Source: an uncultured Mediterranea sp. (lineage in GTDB: Bacteria > Bacteroidota > Bacteroidia > Bacteroidales > Bacteroidaceae). From it: a DNA stretch of 49,576 nucleotides. The notes under the pieces were generated by a model. The model was not told the origin of the DNA and made no database searches. It saw only the letters and a list, made by a program, of their open reading frames with translations. This document shows, piece by piece, positions 48,295 to 49,576 of the stretch. Position 1 is the first letter of the stretch; each line of letters starts with the position of its first letter. The stretch is taken from positions 1-49,576 of the forward strand of contig NZ_CABUOL010000023.1 in the NCBI RefSeq assembly GCF_902493215.1, read 5' to 3'. Position numbers and translations under genes: made by a program.

Positions 48295-49576
48295 ATGAAG
48301 AAGATCTTTCGTATTTTAGGCCTGGCCTTGCTTGTCATGGGTCTTTCGGCCCCACTGTATGCACAGCAGATGAGTGACGACCAGGTGATAGCGCTGGTGA
48401 AGGAGCAGAAGACGGCCGGCAAGAGCGACGAGGAGATAGGCCGCATGCTGGTGTCGCGCGGTGTGACGCGCGAGCAGGTACAGCGCATCAAGGACAATTA
48501 CGAGAAAAGCCAGCAGGCCAATCCCAATGACCCTACCCCCCGCCCGGAGAGCCGGTTGCGTGAACGCCGCCTGGTGCAGAACTTCGTGGCCACGGCCGCC
48601 ATGGACAGCAGTGCCACCTGGATGCAGATTTACGCAGACTCGACCGGAACACAACAGCAGCTTCCGCCCGAACGGCGCATCTACGGACACGACCTCTTCG
48701 GCAGACGGCAGCTCACCTTCGAGCCCAACGAAAATATGGCCACGCCGAGCAACTACCGTCTGGGCCCCGGTGATGAGGTGATCATCGACATCTGGGGAGC
48801 CAACGAGACGTCCATCCGTCAGGAAATCTCTCCGGAAGGCAACATCATGGTGAGCCAGATCGGCCCCGTTTATCTGAACGGGCTGAGTATTTCGGAGGCC
48901 GAGCGTACCATCCGCGAGACGCTTTCGCGCAAGTATGCGGGTGTTTCGGGCGACAGCCCCGCCTCGCAGGTACGGGTGACGCTGGGGCAGATCCGCACCA
49001 TCCAGGTGAACGTGATGGGCGAGGTAGCCGTTCCGGGCACATACCGCCTTTCGTCGTTCGCCACCGTGTTCCACGCCCTCTACCGGGCGGGCGGTGTTTC
49101 GCCCATCGGTTCGCTGCGTGCCATCCGGGTGATGCGTGCGGGCCGTGAGGTGGCCTCGGTGGACGTCTATGCCTACCTGATGAAGGGGGCGCTGAACGAC
49201 GATGTCCGTCTGGAGGAAGGCGATGTCATCCTGGTGCCTCCCTATGAAGAGCTGGTGCAGGTGCAGGGCCGTGTGAAACGTCCGATGTTCTACGAAATGA
49301 AGTCCGGCGAACCCCTTTCGGCCCTGATAGGCTATGCGGGCGGCTTCGCGGGCGATGCCTATAACAAGGAAGTGACGGTGGTGCGCCGCAGCGGCCGCGA
49401 GAACAGCCTGTTCAGTGTGCAGGCGTCTTCCTATCCGTCCTGGAGCCTGGCCGACGGCGACTCGGTGTCGGTGGGTGCCGTACTCGACCGCTTTGCCAAC
49501 CGTGTGGAGATTGAGGGGGCTGTCTACCGCCCCGGCATGTACGAACTGGGCGGTTCGCTCACCACGGTGAAGGACC
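48295..49576 (+). CDS. Wza-like polysaccharide export protein (5' part, runs off the window)
   Basis: The first 427 codons of an outer-membrane polysaccharide export protein. A signal peptide (MKKIFRILGLALLVMGLSAPLYA) without a lipobox Cys is followed by a helical region with SHOCT-like DDQVIALVKEQKTAGKSDEEIGRMLVSRG (about 27-60). The poly-export domain has PSNYRLGPGDEVIIDIWGANETSI and MVSQIGPVYLNGLSISEAERTIRETLSRKY. Several SLBB domains follow (VNVMGEVAVPGTYRLSSFATVFHALYRAGGV, VQGRVKRPMFYEMKSGEPLSALIGYAGGF, EIEGAVYRPGMYELGG). It would take part in capsule export. It continues past 49576. Confidence 0.93.
   Translation, partial: MKKIFRILGLALLVMGLSAPLYAQQMSDDQVIALVKEQKTAGKSDEEIGRMLVSRGVTREQVQRIKDNYEKSQQANPNDPTPRPESRLRERRLVQNFVATAAMDSSATWMQIYADSTGTQQQLPPERRIYGHDLFGRRQLTFEPNENMATPSNYRLGPGDEVIIDIWGANETSIRQEISPEGNIMVSQIGPVYLNGLSISEAERTIRETLSRKYAGVSGDSPASQVRVTLGQIRTIQVNVMGEVAVPGTYRLSSFATVFHALYRAGGVSPIGSLRAIRVMRAGREVASVDVYAYLMKGALNDDVRLEEGDVILVPPYEELVQVQGRVKRPMFYEMKSGEPLSALIGYAGGFAGDAYNKEVTVVRRSGRENSLFSVQASSYPSWSLADGDSVSVGAVLDRFANRVEIEGAVYRPGMYELGGSLTTVKD

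Overview
The window looks like the chromosome of a Bacteroides or Phocaeicola species (order Bacteroidales). Its promoters are of the Bacteroides type (TTTG about 19-21 bp before TAnnTTTG). It carries an UpxY-type capsule antiterminator, the amidase / small hydrophobic peptide / HU / DUF4248 cassette typical of Bacteroides capsule loci, a bacterial SUI1/eIF1 protein and a ferredoxin-fused ETF. The species cannot be named from sequence reading alone.

Region 1 (1-8000) is housekeeping: two tRNA-Val(UAC) genes (the first cut by the window edge), purB, an RluB/RsuA-type pseudouridine synthase with a long Arg/Gly/Asn/Pro-rich N-terminal repeat region, asnS, and the ribosomal/translation operon rplM-rpsI-rpsB-tsf with a clear promoter and a clear terminator. 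Region 2 (8000-14100) holds an unknown protein on the minus strand, then a membrane transporter (DUF5690), an FAD-dependent oxidoreductase, EtfB and a ferredoxin-fused EtfA that look like one substrate-oxidation unit, then SUI1. Region 3 (14200-28200) is mixed core metabolism: rex, an FAH-family hydrolase, ispF, a secreted phosphoesterase, a protein with an FGKYRG motif, an outer-membrane porin, a DEDDh exonuclease, mnmA, a secreted subtilase, xseA-xseB, ilvE, a metallo-beta-lactamase-fold enzyme, trmB and an Mrp/ApbC ATPase.

Region 4 (28300-35450, all minus strand) contains a BlaI/BlaR1-like regulator pair, whose sensor ends in a TonB C-terminal domain, and a TolC-HlyD-permease-permease export operon with no ATPase gene beside it.

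Region 5 (35690-43850) is the most unusual part. A GrpE-like coiled-coil protein sits 7 bp upstream of a short Hsp70 that lacks the C-terminal lid. A 903-residue membrane protein follows, with two copies of a helical domain, two copies of a beta-sandwich-like domain, one membrane span, an SH3b domain and a TonB C-terminal domain. Then come a YkuD L,D-transpeptidase and an SH3b/multi-span protein with a Cys-rich tail. A convergent coiled-coil protein closes the block with what looks like a third copy of the beta-sandwich domain. I read it as a candidate chaperone system coupled to the cell envelope; its function is unknown.

Region 6 (43976-49576) is the start of a capsule/exopolysaccharide locus: promoter and leader, upxY, an unknown helical protein, an initiating sugar-phosphate transferase, the amidase/small peptide/HU cassette, a DUF4248 protein, and a Wza-like export protein that runs off the window.

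Many intergenic gaps are filled with inverted arrays of 6-8-base words (for example GTGGTTA units facing TAACCAC units). They form long hairpins, often where gene ends meet, and are a recurring feature of this sequence.
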